From: JAWLBY01 sp041687455
GTDB taxonomy: Bacteria; Pseudomonadota; Gammaproteobacteria; Xanthomonadales; Xanthomonadaceae
Length of the DNA: 64,000 nucleotides
NCBI GenBank assembly: GCA_041687455.1
Contig: JAWLBY010000011.1
Coordinates: forward strand, 1-64,000
Direction: 5' to 3'
Below, in pieces: positions 45,091 through 54,482 of this stretch. Positions within the stretch are counted from its first letter, which is position 1, and the number at the start of each line of letters is the position of its first letter. A program made the position numbers and the translations under genes. The notes below the pieces were generated by a model. The model did no database searches. It was not told the DNA's origin and saw only the letters and a list, made by a program, of their open reading frames with translations.

Positions 45091-45430
45091 GCTGGCTGCC
45101 GGGCTCCTCGACCCAATCGCGGATGAAGCGAAGGTCGTCGGCGTCGACGTCGATGAAGCGCAGCCCGCACCAGAACTGCCCGGCATCCTTGGCGGCATCG
45201 GCCCACAACTGGTGCGCACCGACCTCGATCTCGCGCCGCTCGCCGTTGCGGTTGGTCAGCAGGAAACGGAACTGGTACAGCGCGTCGTCGTTCAGCTCGA
45301 GCCGGGTCAGCGCCAGCATGCCGGACTCGGACAGGTTGCCGATCCGGCCGACGACCTGTTCGGCCATCACGTCGCGGATCTCGATCGTCTCGGCGACGCG
45401 GCGGCGTTTCGCGCGGCGGTAATCGTTCAT
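45083..45430 (-). CDS. PilZ domain protein (c-di-GMP receptor)
   Basis: Single PilZ-domain protein of 115 residues that should bind c-di-GMP. The two binding motifs are intact: RxxxR in YRRAKRRR (R5, R9) and NxSxxG at 32-37 (NLSESG). A beta-barrel pattern follows to WCGLRFIDVD. It overlaps DUF1631 upstream by four bases (ATGA) and ApbE downstream by eight, so all three are translated in step. The output of binding is unknown; it may act on the DUF1631 protein or other partners. Confidence 0.88.
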   Translation of the reverse strand: MNDYRRAKRRRVAETIEIRDVMAEQVVGRIGNLSESGMLALTRLELNDDALYQFRFLLTNRNGERREIEVGAHQLWADAAKDAGQFWCGLRFIDVDADDLRFIRDWVEEPGSQHV

Positions 45431-47796
45431 GGCTGCTCCGGTCCGCCGGCGAAGGAACGCAGCGCGCGGACGATCCGGCTCCAGGCGCGGTCGACCAGCG
45501 TGCCCGGCGGCTGCATCACGATCCGCACGTTGCCGCGCGCGACTTCACGCGCCAGCCATTGCAGCGAGTACTCGCCGGCGCGCTGGCCGCGGTGATTGAG
45601 GAACAGGCAGTGGCCGGTCACGGTCGAGAACCACGACAGCCGGCGTCGCTCGACGTCGCCCTGCTGGTTGACGCTGAACTCGAACCAGGTGCCGAGCGGC
45701 AGCTTCTCGATCCGTTCGAGTTCGGCCTGCTCGACCTCGGTGAGCTCGAACTTCTGTTTCTGCGCGGCGGCGGCGTCGGCTTCCTGACCGAACCGGACCC
45801 GCTGCTTGAGCCGCATCGCAAGCTCGGTGGTGCTGGCCGCATCGTCGTCCTCGTCGGCCGATGCGAGCAGACGCGCGGCGATCGCCTGGGCGTCGTCGAC
45901 GTGGTAGCCGACCTGGGTCAACGCCGCCTCGATCGCCTCGCGCAACTGCTGCGCCTCGTCGCCATCGATCGGGAAGCGGCCGCTGTGGCGGCGCTCGGCG
46001 GCCGCCTCGATCAGCCGTTCGGCGATCCGCAACTGCTCGCGATACGGCTCGGAATCGGCGCCGTGGCGCAGCATCGCCAGCGACAGCACGTCGCCCCAGG
46101 CCTGTTTCAGCAGCGTGCGCAGGAAGCGCGGCAAGCGCTGCGTCGACAGCAGCGCGTCGAGCGTTTCGGTCGCCCGCAGCCGGGCCGTCTCGAGCTTCTC
46201 GCGGCCGCGTGCGGCCTCGACGTGCCGGCGCTCGGCGACCTCGGCCTTGCGCGCCTGGCTCTGCAGGTGCTGGTTCAGCTCGCCGAGCAGGTCGGCGAAC
46301 AGCGTCGGCCGGCTGTCGTACTCGTCGGCCGCGCGGTCGACGACGTGCCGCATCCGTTCCAGCATCGCGCGGTCGGCGCCATCGTCCGGATCGAGGAATT
46401 CGCTCGCCTCGGCGATCGCATTGACGATCTGCCGGGCCGGATGCTGGCGCCGGGTGAAGAAGCCGCGGTCGGCCAGCGCCAGCCGCAGCAACGGCAACTG
46501 CAGCCGGCCGAGCAGCGGCAGCGCAGGACTGTTCGGCCGCAGTTCGCGCGACAGATGCTCGAGCAGCAGGCCGAGCAGTTCGAGCGTGTCGGCGTCGTCG
46601 TCGGCCAGCGCGCTGGCTTCGCCGTCGGCGAGCTGCCGCAAGTGGGCGAGCAGATCCTGCTTCAGGTTGCCGCTGTTCTGCGGCGCGGCGGCATCGCGCG
46701 GCTGCCGCGCCTGCAGCGTCGCCAGCGCCCGCTGCAGCGCGGCGGCGTCGGCGACCTGCGCGTTGGCGCCGTTGCCGGCCAGCTTGCCGCCGAGCTTGCC
46801 GACCAGCGCGCGGCGACCGGCCAGCAGTTCCTGCAGCAGGCCGAACATTTCCGCCTGCTGTTGTTCGCCGGCCTGTTCGCTCGCCGGATCGGCCTGGCCC
46901 GGCCAGCGCGTTACCGGCTGGGGCGGCGCGTCGGTGCCGAACGCCTCGGCGAGCCCGGCCGCCTGCAGCGGCGTGCGCGGTTCGTGCGCGACGGTCTCGA
47001 GACCGAGCTGCGCCGCGCTCGGCTGGGCCGAAGCCGGCCGCGCGGCCGCTGCCGGCGCCTTCTGCGCGACCCGCCGTGCGCGGATCGGTACGTAACTCAG
47101 GTTCGGCAGCACCCGCTGCTTGATCAGGTAGGCGTTCAGCGCCTCGTAGAACGGCGCGATCTTCTGCAGGCATTCGCGATCGAAATGCTTCAGCAGCAGC
47201 AGCCGGTGCTCGATCGACAGTTCGAGCGTGTCGGCGGCCCGGCGCACGATTTCGCACAACTGGCGCGGCCCGACCGGCAGCGTGTCGGCATCGAAGGCCG
47301 GCTGCGCGGCAACCACCGCGAAGCGCTGGCCGAGCAGGAACAGCGCCAGGCTGTTGCGGATCTCGGCGCGGCCGGAGGCCTCGTTGATGATGATGTTCTC
47401 TTCGATCTCGACGTCGTCGACCAGCGCCAGCGAGACACGTCCGGCCGGCGCAGGCGGCGCCGCCGCCTCGACGGGCGCATCGCGCAGCCCGGCCAGTGCC
47501 GATTCGAGGCCAGCGCGGAATGCGGCCAGCAGCGTTTCGCGGCCGTAGCGGATCTCGCGCAGGGCGTTGCCGAAATTGCGCCGCACTTCCGGGTGCGCGG
47601 CCTGCTCGGACTGCAGGAACAGCGCCTGCTCGTACTCGGCCAGCGCCGCGAGCAGACCGCGGCCGAGCTCGTCCGCGCCGTATTCGAGGACTCCCTCGAG
47701 CACGGCGCGCACGCGGCGCGGCAACGGACGCTCGGCGAGCGTCAGCAGCGGTTTGCCGCGCTGGTGCGCCGCATGCGTGGCGTTGCCAGGCATCAT
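45427..47796 (-). CDS. DUF1631 family protein
   Basis: Large cytoplasmic protein of 789 residues, matching the DUF1631 family by length and pattern: an N-terminal RxVLEGVLEYGADELGRGL segment, helical middle repeats, LFADLLGELNQHLQSQARKAEVAERR, and a C-terminal segment with PLGTWFEFSVNQQGD and RRLSWFSTVTGHCLFLNHRGQ. That last part resembles a PilZ-like barrel, so a c-di-GMP link is plausible by inference. There are no catalytic motifs. It is the first gene of the operon, its stop overlapping the PilZ start. The start could be Met 1 or Met 2 (47793). Confidence 0.8.
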   Translation of the reverse strand: MMPGNATHAAHQRGKPLLTLAERPLPRRVRAVLEGVLEYGADELGRGLLAALAEYEQALFLQSEQAAHPEVRRNFGNALREIRYGRETLLAAFRAGLESALAGLRDAPVEAAAPPAPAGRVSLALVDDVEIEENIIINEASGRAEIRNSLALFLLGQRFAVVAAQPAFDADTLPVGPRQLCEIVRRAADTLELSIEHRLLLLKHFDRECLQKIAPFYEALNAYLIKQRVLPNLSYVPIRARRVAQKAPAAAARPASAQPSAAQLGLETVAHEPRTPLQAAGLAEAFGTDAPPQPVTRWPGQADPASEQAGEQQQAEMFGLLQELLAGRRALVGKLGGKLAGNGANAQVADAAALQRALATLQARQPRDAAAPQNSGNLKQDLLAHLRQLADGEASALADDDADTLELLGLLLEHLSRELRPNSPALPLLGRLQLPLLRLALADRGFFTRRQHPARQIVNAIAEASEFLDPDDGADRAMLERMRHVVDRAADEYDSRPTLFADLLGELNQHLQSQARKAEVAERRHVEAARGREKLETARLRATETLDALLSTQRLPRFLRTLLKQAWGDVLSLAMLRHGADSEPYREQLRIAERLIEAAAERRHSGRFPIDGDEAQQLREAIEAALTQVGYHVDDAQAIAARLLASADEDDDAASTTELAMRLKQRVRFGQEADAAAAQKQKFELTEVEQAELERIEKLPLGTWFEFSVNQQGDVERRRLSWFSTVTGHCLFLNHRGQRAGEYSLQWLAREVARGNVRIVMQPPGTLVDRAWSRIVRALRSFAGGPEQP

Positions 47797-47933
47797 CGGG
47801 CTTCCTTGTCGATCAACCGCCCGATTCTATGCGCCGCTGCCTGGGCTGCCCAGCCTGCACGGCGCCCGCCGGTCGGACTGCAGGGCGCAACGGGCAGGCA
47901 GCGAGGCGCCTGACCGTTGCGCCGAAGCGGCCG

Positions 47934-49730
47934 TCAGTGCCAGCGCAGCAGCACCTGGCCGCCGAAACCGGCGGTGTTGAAGCCGCGCAGCAGCTCGTAG
48001 TCGCGGTCGGTCAGGTTCTCCAGCCGCAGGTCGAGGTCGAGCCGGGCCGTCAGCGGCCAGCGCAGGTAACCGGACGCGATCGCGTAGCCGGGCAGCTCGC
48101 CGCCGAACTCCGGCCGCGCCGACACCGCCTGCAGTTCGATCCCGGCATGGCCGCGGCCGAAGCCGCGTTCGAGCCGCAGCGACGCCTTGCGCGGCGCGCG
48201 CCGGATCAGCGGCTGGTCGTTGTCGCGATTGAGTGCCTGCTGCCAGCCGAGGTTGCCGGCCAGCAGCCAGCGCTCCTGCTGCCAGCGCCACTCGGCTTCG
48301 GCGCCGCGCAGGCGGGCGCGACCGATGTTGATTGCCTGGAAGGTCTCGCCGCCGGCGAAGTCGATCAGGTCGCGGACGTCGTTGTGGTACAGCCGCAGGT
48401 CGATCGCGTGCGCGCCGAATGTCTGCGCGACACCGAGCTCGAACGCACGCGAGCGCTCCGGATCGAGCGTCGGGTTGCCGGCGAACAGTCCGCCCCAGAA
48501 GCCCGGCGAGTACAGCTCGTTCAGGTTCGGTGCGCGAAAGCCTTCGGCATAGCTGGCGCGCAGCCGGCCGTCCGCCGCGTACTGCAGGCCGAGCGCGGCC
48601 TGCGCGCTGGTCTCGCCGCCGAAACCGTCGTAGTCGTCGTGACGCGCGGCCAGCTCCCAGTTCCATGCGCCGCGACCGTCGCGCCACGAACCGAACCCGG
48701 CGCGATGATCGCGATCGCCGCTGTACTGCGTGTTGCCGCTCGCGGTGTCGATGCTGGCGCCGCGCTCGTTGACCAGCGAGACACCCCAGACCAGCTCGCC
48801 GCGCTGCTCGAGGCCGAGGCTCTGCTGCCAGTCGAACTGCTCGCGGCGGGTCTCGAAGCGGGCATCGAACGCCGGCGTCAGCAGGTCTTCGCGGGCATGC
48901 GCGGCCGCCAGTGTCCAGCTCAGCGTGCTGCCGCCATGCAGCGCGATGCGTCCGAAACGATGGTCGACGTCGGTGACGCCGCGGTCGAACTCGATTTCGC
49001 TGTCACCGGCCAGCAGATGGGCGTCGATTCGCACGGCGTCGAAATCGAAACCGGCATCGGCGGCAACACTGCGGCGGGTCGATCCGTCGCGATCCGGGTC
49101 GTAGCTGAAGCCGTCCTCGTTCTGCGCGCTGAAGCCCTCGGTGTCGACGATGCTGCCGCGCAAACCGAAGCGGAAGCGGCCGGACTGCTGTCCGAACGCC
49201 GCGTCGCCGATCCAGGTGTCGTGGTTGCCGACGCCGATCGCAGCATGCGCGCCGCTGCCGCGGCGGGTGAATATCTGGATCACGCCGCCGATCGCATCGG
49301 AGCCGTACAGCGCCGCGCGCGGTCCGCGGACGATCTCGATCCGCTCGATCTGTTCGACCGGCAGATGTTCCCAGGCGTAACCGCCGGTGGTGGCAGCGGC
49401 GGCGCGGACGCCGTCGATCAGCACCAGCACCTGGTTGGAATTGGCGCCGCGCACGAACACGCTGGTCTGCTGGCCGAGTCCGCCGGAACGGACGATGTCG
49501 ACGCCGGCTTCGCGACGCAGCAGCGCGACCAGATCGACCGCGCCGGACGTCTCGATGTCGTGCCGGTCGATCACGCTGACCGAAGCCAGCGTGCGGTCGA
49601 TCGTGACCGGAGTGCGGGTCGCGGTAACGACCACTTCGGGTTGGGTGGTTTGTGCCGCGGCGATGGCCGACAGCGACGACAGCAGCGCGACGGCCAGTGG
49701 CCGACGCATCGAGCAGGAACTGGATTGCAT
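47934..49730 (-). CDS. btuB: TonB-dependent vitamin B12 receptor BtuB
   Basis: Outer-membrane receptor that takes up cobalamin using TonB energy. It has 598 residues (E. coli 614). The signal peptide is about 1-26, and a TonB box-like sequence is PEVVVTATRTP. The plug domain (about 45-160) has LVALLRREAGVDIV and RGPRAALYGSDAIGGVI. A 22-strand barrel follows, ending with the aromatic C-terminus RWH... (QVLLRWH). A cobalamin riboswitch lies directly upstream (49885-50040), which fixes the substrate as B12. The start at 49730 is set by the signal peptide; Met 8 is an alternative. Confidence 0.93.
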   Translation of the reverse strand: MQSSSCSMRRPLAVALLSSLSAIAAAQTTQPEVVVTATRTPVTIDRTLASVSVIDRHDIETSGAVDLVALLRREAGVDIVRSGGLGQQTSVFVRGANSNQVLVLIDGVRAAAATTGGYAWEHLPVEQIERIEIVRGPRAALYGSDAIGGVIQIFTRRGSGAHAAIGVGNHDTWIGDAAFGQQSGRFRFGLRGSIVDTEGFSAQNEDGFSYDPDRDGSTRRSVAADAGFDFDAVRIDAHLLAGDSEIEFDRGVTDVDHRFGRIALHGGSTLSWTLAAAHAREDLLTPAFDARFETRREQFDWQQSLGLEQRGELVWGVSLVNERGASIDTASGNTQYSGDRDHRAGFGSWRDGRGAWNWELAARHDDYDGFGGETSAQAALGLQYAADGRLRASYAEGFRAPNLNELYSPGFWGGLFAGNPTLDPERSRAFELGVAQTFGAHAIDLRLYHNDVRDLIDFAGGETFQAINIGRARLRGAEAEWRWQQERWLLAGNLGWQQALNRDNDQPLIRRAPRKASLRLERGFGRGHAGIELQAVSARPEFGGELPGYAIASGYLRWPLTARLDLDLRLENLTDRDYELLRGFNTAGFGGQVLLRWH

Positions 49731-49884
49731 GATGGACTCCGAACAACGCACACCCGCGGGGCAGGTCGCAGCGGAGTCGGACAGCGGAAACGACGCGAGT
49801 GCGCGATCCCCGCCTCGTCGCCCGCCGCGACGCGCAGTCAGCACGCGATCGCCGCCGGGTACCACGGGCGATCGGATGCACCGC

Positions 49885-50040
49885 GGGCCGGTCTCCGGGC
49901 TGACAGGGTGGCGTCGGAACGCCGGCGATCCGCCGCCTTCCCGGATCGCTCCAGTGGCGGTGTGGCGGTTCGCACCTGTTTACCGTTGCGGGGGCAGCGC
50001 CGGACTTGCACCGGCTTCCCGTTCACCTGCGGCGCGCGCA
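49885..50040 (-). promoter_or_regulatory. Cobalamin (AdoCbl) riboswitch
   Basis: Read on the minus strand, the B12 box is present: AAGCCGGTGCAAGTCCGG and GCCCCCGCAACGG, plus GCCACTGGAGCGATCC, GGGAAGGCGG and TGTCAGCCCGGAGACCGGCC at the end. These match the conserved elements of the cobalamin riboswitch. The element is 155 bases upstream of btuB and presumably turns off btuB when B12 is plentiful. Confidence 0.95.
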
Positions 50041-50189
50041 GTGTAGCCGAACCGGCAAGCACGATCGAATGGTGCCGGAGTCGTTGGTCGCGACAGGGGC
50101 CTTGCTCGTCGTCGGCTGGCGCGCTGCGCTGCTTGGCTCGCAACGGAATCCATCCGGCGACTGATCGCGTTGCTTGCGGGACACCGCAC

Positions 50190-50195
50190 TAGAAT
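50190..50195 (+). promoter_or_regulatory. Candidate -10 element of the TPR gene
   Basis: TAGAAT at 50190-50195, 42 bases before the ATG at 50237, matches the -10 consensus 5 of 6. No good -35 is at 17 bases. Confidence 0.35.
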
Positions 50196-50236
50196 GGCCG
50201 CGCTGCCGTCCGCATCGGCACGCCAAGGAGACCTGG

Positions 50237-50983
50237 ATGCCGCTATTGGTGCTCGCCTCGGTATTGCTGCAGGCCATCTGCCTGATTCACGTGTTCAAGA
50301 CTGGCCGACCGTACTGGTGGGCGTTCGTGATCATGATCGGTTCGTTCCTCGGCTCGTTCGTCTACCTGGTGGTCGAGCTGCTGCCGGACCTGCGGCACAG
50401 CCGCGGCGGCCGGCAGGCGCTGCGCAACGTGCAGCGCGCACTCGACCCGCAGCGCGACCGGCGCGAGCTCGAAGCCGAGCTGGAACGCAGCGACACCGTT
50501 GCCAACCGCCTTCGACTGGCGCGCGAACGGCTCGCCGCCGGCGACGTGATCGCCGCCGAGGCACTGTTCCGGCGCTGCCTGACCGGCATCCATGCCGATG
50601 ACCCGGACATCCTGCTCGGTCTCGCCCAGGCCCAGTTCGGCCGCGGCGATCCGGCCGCCGCGCGCGACACGCTCGAGACGCTGATTCGCGCCCACCCCGA
50701 CTTCCGTTCGGCCGACGGCCATCTGCTGTATGCGCGGTCGCTGCAGCAACTCGGCGAGCTGGATGCCGCGGTCGACGAGTACGCGGCACTGGTCGACGGC
50801 TACCCGGGCGAAGAGGCTCGGGTGCGTTTCGGACTGCTGCTGAAGCAGCTCGGCCGGCACGACGATGCGCGGCGACAGTTCGGCGAATCGCTGCGCCGCG
50901 CGCGGCTGGCGCCGAAGCACTACCAGCAGGCGCAGCGCGAATGGACGGCGTTGGCCGAAGCGGAAATGGCGAGCACGGTGTAG
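50237..50983 (+). CDS. Membrane-anchored TPR protein
   Basis: Protein of 248 residues. Two N-terminal membrane helices (about 2-18 and 26-46: LVLASVLLQAICLIHVFKTGRPYWWAFVIMIGSFLGSFVYLVVELLPD) resemble the N-terminal PLDc_N segment found in several membrane proteins. Four tetratricopeptide-like repeats follow (about 85-235; NRLRLARERLAAGDVIAAEALFRRCL is the first). It probably holds a protein complex at the inner membrane; partner unknown. SD AAGGAG is at 50225-50230. Divergent from btuB and its riboswitch. Confidence 0.82.
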   Translation: MPLLVLASVLLQAICLIHVFKTGRPYWWAFVIMIGSFLGSFVYLVVELLPDLRHSRGGRQALRNVQRALDPQRDRRELEAELERSDTVANRLRLARERLAAGDVIAAEALFRRCLTGIHADDPDILLGLAQAQFGRGDPAAARDTLETLIRAHPDFRSADGHLLYARSLQQLGELDAAVDEYAALVDGYPGEEARVRFGLLLKQLGRHDDARRQFGESLRRARLAPKHYQQAQREWTALAEAEMASTV

Positions 50984-51294
50984 GGCGGTTGCTGTCGGAC
51001 AGCCTCCAGGTGCGAGCCTGCGACCCGCAGCAAGCGAGCTGGAGCGCAACGTGGGTGGCCTTCTCTCTGGCTACTTTCTGCTGGGCGCGCAAGAGAAAGC
51101 ACGCGCGACTTTGCCTGAAGCGGCTTCAGCCGCGGCTGCGCGCGATTTTTCTTGTAGGAGCGGCTTCAGCCGCGACCGCGTGGCATGGTCTTGCAGCGCG
51201 GACAGTCTTGACCTGACGGTCGGGGCTGAAGCCCCTCCTACAGGGACTCGTCGCGCAACTTTGCCTGCAGGAGCGGCTTCAGCCGCGATCGCGA
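50984..51294. repeat. Intergenic cluster of REP-like repeats before hemW
   Basis: This 311-base gap holds at least four REP-like units: 51120-51140 (GAAGCGGCTTCAGCC), 51156-51178 (TAGGAGCGGCTTCAGCCGCG), 51215-51245 (inverse type TCGGGGCTGAAGCCCC) and 51267-51290. The last abuts the hemW stop codon. There is no gene. Confidence 0.75.
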
Positions 51295-52476
51295 TCACCG
51301 CAGGAACAACTCGATCACGTCGTTGAGCAGCCGCCGCCCCTCGGCCGTCGGCCGCACGGCGCCGCCAACATGTCGTTCGAGCCAACCGCGCCGCTCCGCC
51401 TCGGCCAGCGGTGCGGCGATTGCGTCACGCGACAGCCCGGTGCGGGCCTCGAACTGCAGCAGCGTGAAGCCCTCGTGCAGCCGCAGCGCGTTCAGCATGA
51501 ACTCGAACGGCCGCTGTTCGACTGCGATCCAGTCGTCGCCGCCGATCGCGGCCGGCGTGCCGGCGTGGTCGAGGTAGGCCTGCGGATGCTTCAGCTTCCA
51601 GCGCCGCAGGATGCCGTCTTCGGCCGGAGCGGTCAGCTTGCCGTGCGCGCCGGCGCCGATGCCGAGGTAATCGCCGAAGCGCCAGTAGTTCAGGTTGTGC
51701 GCGCATTGGCGCCCCGGCTGCGCGTAGGCCGAGATTTCGTATTGGCCGAAGCCGGCCTCGGCCAGCCGATCCTGGCAGGCCTGCTGGATATCCCAGGCCA
51801 GGTCGTCGTCGGGCAGGTTTGCCGGCGGCCGCGCATGGAACACCGTGTTCGGTTCCAGCGTGAGCTGGTAATGGCTGACATGGGTCGGCTGCAGTGCGAT
51901 CGCACGATCGAGGTCGGCCAGCGCCATCGGCAGGCTCTGGCCCGGCAATGCGTACATCAGGTCGAGGTTGATGTTGTCGATGCCGGCCTGCTGCGCCATT
52001 CGCACCGCCTGCTCGGCCTGGCCGGCGTCGTGGATCCGGCCGAGCCGCTGCAGGCAGCCGTCGTCGAAACTCTGCACACCAAAACTGATCCGGTTGACGC
52101 CGGCCGCCCGGTAAGCCTCGAAGCGATCGTGCTCGACCGTGCCCGGATTGGTCTCCAGCGTGACCTCGAGTGCCGGGGCGAGCCGCATCCGCGCCGCGAC
52201 GCCATCGATGATCGCGCCGATGTGGGCGGCATCGAACAGGCTCGGCGTACCGCCGCCGAAGAAGATCGAACTGACCGGCCGGCCCCAGACCCGCGGCAGG
52301 TCGTGTTCGAGGTCGCGCAGCAGCGCAGCGACGTAGTCGTCCTGCGGCAGGCCCTGCTTCAGTGCATGCGAGTTGAAGTCGCAGTACGGGCATTTGCGCA
52401 CGCACCACGGAATGTGGATGTACAGCGCCAGCGGCGGCAGACTCAGGGCCGGCGCGGCGCCGGCGGGTGCGTTCAT
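51295..52476 (-). CDS. hemW: Radical SAM heme chaperone HemW
   Basis: Radical SAM protein that binds haem and hands it to respiratory enzymes; formerly annotated as a coproporphyrinogen oxidase. It has 393 residues (E. coli 378). The [4Fe-4S] motif CX3CX2C is Cys25, Cys29, Cys32 in HIPWCVRKCPYCDFNSH. GGGTPS and the C-terminal HemN-C-like winged helix are present. It starts 5 bases after the stop of the DUF4156 lipoprotein gene, so the two share a transcript. Confidence 0.93.
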   Translation of the reverse strand: MNAPAGAAPALSLPPLALYIHIPWCVRKCPYCDFNSHALKQGLPQDDYVAALLRDLEHDLPRVWGRPVSSIFFGGGTPSLFDAAHIGAIIDGVAARMRLAPALEVTLETNPGTVEHDRFEAYRAAGVNRISFGVQSFDDGCLQRLGRIHDAGQAEQAVRMAQQAGIDNINLDLMYALPGQSLPMALADLDRAIALQPTHVSHYQLTLEPNTVFHARPPANLPDDDLAWDIQQACQDRLAEAGFGQYEISAYAQPGRQCAHNLNYWRFGDYLGIGAGAHGKLTAPAEDGILRRWKLKHPQAYLDHAGTPAAIGGDDWIAVEQRPFEFMLNALRLHEGFTLLQFEARTGLSRDAIAAPLAEAERRGWLERHVGGAVRPTAEGRRLLNDVIELFLR

Positions 52477-52481
52477 CCGGC

Positions 52482-52886
52482 TCAGTCGTTGCGTAGCGGG
52501 AAGGTTTCGGCGCCGCCGTTCCCGGCGGTCGATTCGGCCGGGGCAGTCTCGCGCGTCGCCGTGGTCCCGCCGCGGCAGCGATAGGCCGCGAACCGCTGTT
52601 CGCCTTCGATCGGTTCCTCCAGCGCCTGCACCGTATCGGCCTGCAACCGCGGGGCCTCGTTGCGCGCCAGCACTTCCAGCTCGTCGCGGACCTTCAGCTC
52701 GTTGCGCTCGAAGAAGCCGATCCGCTCGCGCACCGATACCGTCACTTCACCGCGGCGTTCGCAGTAGGACAGGTCCTGACCGGGCATCGCGACGCGGATC
52801 TCGCGGCCCTGCGGTTCCATCTCGACCCAGGAGCAGGCACCGAGCGCGACGACGGCGACGACGGGCAGGGCGAACGGACGGATCAT
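52482..52886 (-). CDS. DUF4156-type lipoprotein
   Basis: Lipoprotein of 134 residues. MIRPFALPVVAVVALGAC gives a lipobox Cys18. The body (PGQDLSYCERRGEVTVSVRERIGFFERNELKVRDELEVLARNEA) matches the DUF4156 pattern with two cysteines and a C-terminal polar tail of low complexity. No function known. It is immediately upstream of hemW. A longer frame to 53090 is rejected because it crosses the divergent SDR start. Confidence 0.8.
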   Translation of the reverse strand: MIRPFALPVVAVVALGACSWVEMEPQGREIRVAMPGQDLSYCERRGEVTVSVRERIGFFERNELKVRDELEVLARNEAPRLQADTVQALEEPIEGEQRFAAYRCRGGTTATRETAPAESTAGNGGAETFPLRND

Positions 52887-53037
52887 CGACGGCAGCTCCG
52901 AAGGGGTGCAGGGCAAGGCTGAATTGTCGCTGCTGCCGGGATCAACCGTCCATGACACCGCCGACCAACGGTGTCGACGCTGATCGCCGCGCCGGCCGGC
53001 GCTAGACTGCACGGACCAGCGGTGCAGGAGCGGCGCT

Positions 53038-53727
53038 ATGCGGCATTGCGTGGTCACCGGCGGCAATCGCGGACTCGGCTTCGAGTTCACCCGCCAGTTG
53101 CTGCAGCGCGGCGACCGGGTCGTGGCCGGCTGCCGGCATCCCGGCCGGGCGCTGGCGTTGAACGAACTGACCGCGGCGTTTCCGAATCATCTGCATGTGT
53201 TGCCGCTCGACCTGCAACGCGACGCCTCGATCGACGAGTTCGTCCGCGAGGCCGGCACGCTGTTCGAGCGGCTCGATCTGCTGATCAACAATGCCGGCGT
53301 GCTGCCGTCCGGCGAGCGCTTCGGCGCACTCGCGGCGGCGACGCTCGACAGCGCGTTCCGGATCAATGCCGCCGGCCCGCTGCTGCTGACCGAGCGGCTG
53401 GCCGAGCGGCTCGCGCCCGCCGCAGTGGTGGCGAACATCAGCACGACGATCGGCTCGATCGCACAGACCCGGCAGTTCCGGACCCCGAGCTACGCGATCT
53501 CGAAGGCCGCGCTGAACATGGTCACGCGGCTGCTCGCCGCGGCACTGGCCGATCGCGCGACGGTCGTCGCACTGCATCCGGGCTGGGTCCGCACCGACAT
53601 GGGCGGCGAGCGGGCGCCGCTGACCGCGTCGGACGCGGTGCAGCACCTGCTGGCGCGGATCGATGCATTGTCGCCGGCCGACAGCGGCCTGTTCGTCGAC
53701 GCCGACGGTCACGCGCTGCCGTGGTGA
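53038..53727 (+). CDS. Short-chain dehydrogenase/reductase
   Basis: NAD(P)-dependent classical SDR of 229 residues. TGGNRGLG at 7-14 is the cofactor loop, NNAG follows the fourth strand, and the catalytic YAISK is near residue 151, with upstream Ser in NISTTIGS. It resembles C-signal/csgA-type SDRs; substrate unknown. SD AGGAG at 53025-53029. Its stop overlaps the next gene (GTGA at 53724), so the two are coupled. Confidence 0.87.
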   Translation: MRHCVVTGGNRGLGFEFTRQLLQRGDRVVAGCRHPGRALALNELTAAFPNHLHVLPLDLQRDASIDEFVREAGTLFERLDLLINNAGVLPSGERFGALAAATLDSAFRINAAGPLLLTERLAERLAPAAVVANISTTIGSIAQTRQFRTPSYAISKAALNMVTRLLAAALADRATVVALHPGWVRTDMGGERAPLTASDAVQHLLARIDALSPADSGLFVDADGHALPW

Positions 53728-54482
53728 GCGCGTGGCTGGCGTGGCTGGTGCTCGCGACGACCGCTCCGGCGGCGACGCTGTCGCTGATCGAAGGCGATGC
53801 ACGCGATCCGGCCAGCGGTGCGCTGCTGTATCGCGAGCAGCACCTGCTGCAACGCGACGGTGAGCGTCCGCTGCAACGGCTGGTGCTGTATCGCTGCGCC
53901 GACGGCCGCGCGTTCGCGCGCAAGACGGTCCACTACGACGGGCCGCCGCAGGCACCGCAATTCGAACTCGACGACGCCCGCTTCGGCTACCGCGAAGGCT
54001 ATCGCGACGGCCGCGGCTTCGCGCGCCGGCAGGCCGGTGCACGCGAGCGCGACGCGGCGATCGACGCCGACGACGCGCTGGTCGTCGATGCCGGCTTCGA
54101 CGAGTACGTTCGCGCGCGCTGGCCGCGGCTGGTCGCCGGCGAGACGCTGCGACTCGACTTCCTCGTGCCGAGCCGGCTGAGCCGCTACGGCTTCAAGCTG
54201 CGCCACGTGCGCGACGAGACCGTGTTCGGCGAACCGGCGCGGGTGTTCCGGCTCGGCCTGTCGGGGCTGCTCGGCTGGCTGGCCGAGCCGATCGAAGTCA
54301 GCTACCGCGAACGCGACCGTCGGCTGCTGCGCTTCGAAGGCATGAGCAACATCCGCCGCGATCCGGACGACAACTTCGTCGCCCGGATCGAGTTCCCGCC
54401 GGCACGGGAACAGCCGGCCGACCCGGCCCGCTGGCAGGCAGCGCTCGCCGAGCCGCTGGTCGACTGCCGCGCCGGCGACTGA
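53724..54482 (+). CDS. Secreted protein of unknown function, coupled to the SDR
   Basis: Exported protein of 252 residues starting with GTG at 53724 that overlaps the SDR stop by four bases; GTG 53721 is also in frame. A short hydrophobic N-terminus (SAWLAWLVLATTAPAATLS) is a signal peptide. The mature part has LYREQHLLQRDGERPLQRLVLYRCADGRAFARKTVHYDG and, near the end, SYRERDRRLLRFEGMSNIRRDPDDNF. I do not recognise the family; conserved-looking segments suggest a beta-rich lipid- or ligand-binding protein. The coupling implies the SDR and this protein act in one pathway. Confidence 0.75.
   Translation: MSAWLAWLVLATTAPAATLSLIEGDARDPASGALLYREQHLLQRDGERPLQRLVLYRCADGRAFARKTVHYDGPPQAPQFELDDARFGYREGYRDGRGFARRQAGARERDAAIDADDALVVDAGFDEYVRARWPRLVAGETLRLDFLVPSRLSRYGFKLRHVRDETVFGEPARVFRLGLSGLLGWLAEPIEVSYRERDRRLLRFEGMSNIRRDPDDNFVARIEFPPAREQPADPARWQAALAEPLVDCRAGD

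Noticed and set aside
45427..47796. Thymidine phosphorylase (a label often carried by DUF1631 proteins)
   Set aside because: No thymidine phosphorylase motifs are visible; the label is a database artefact.
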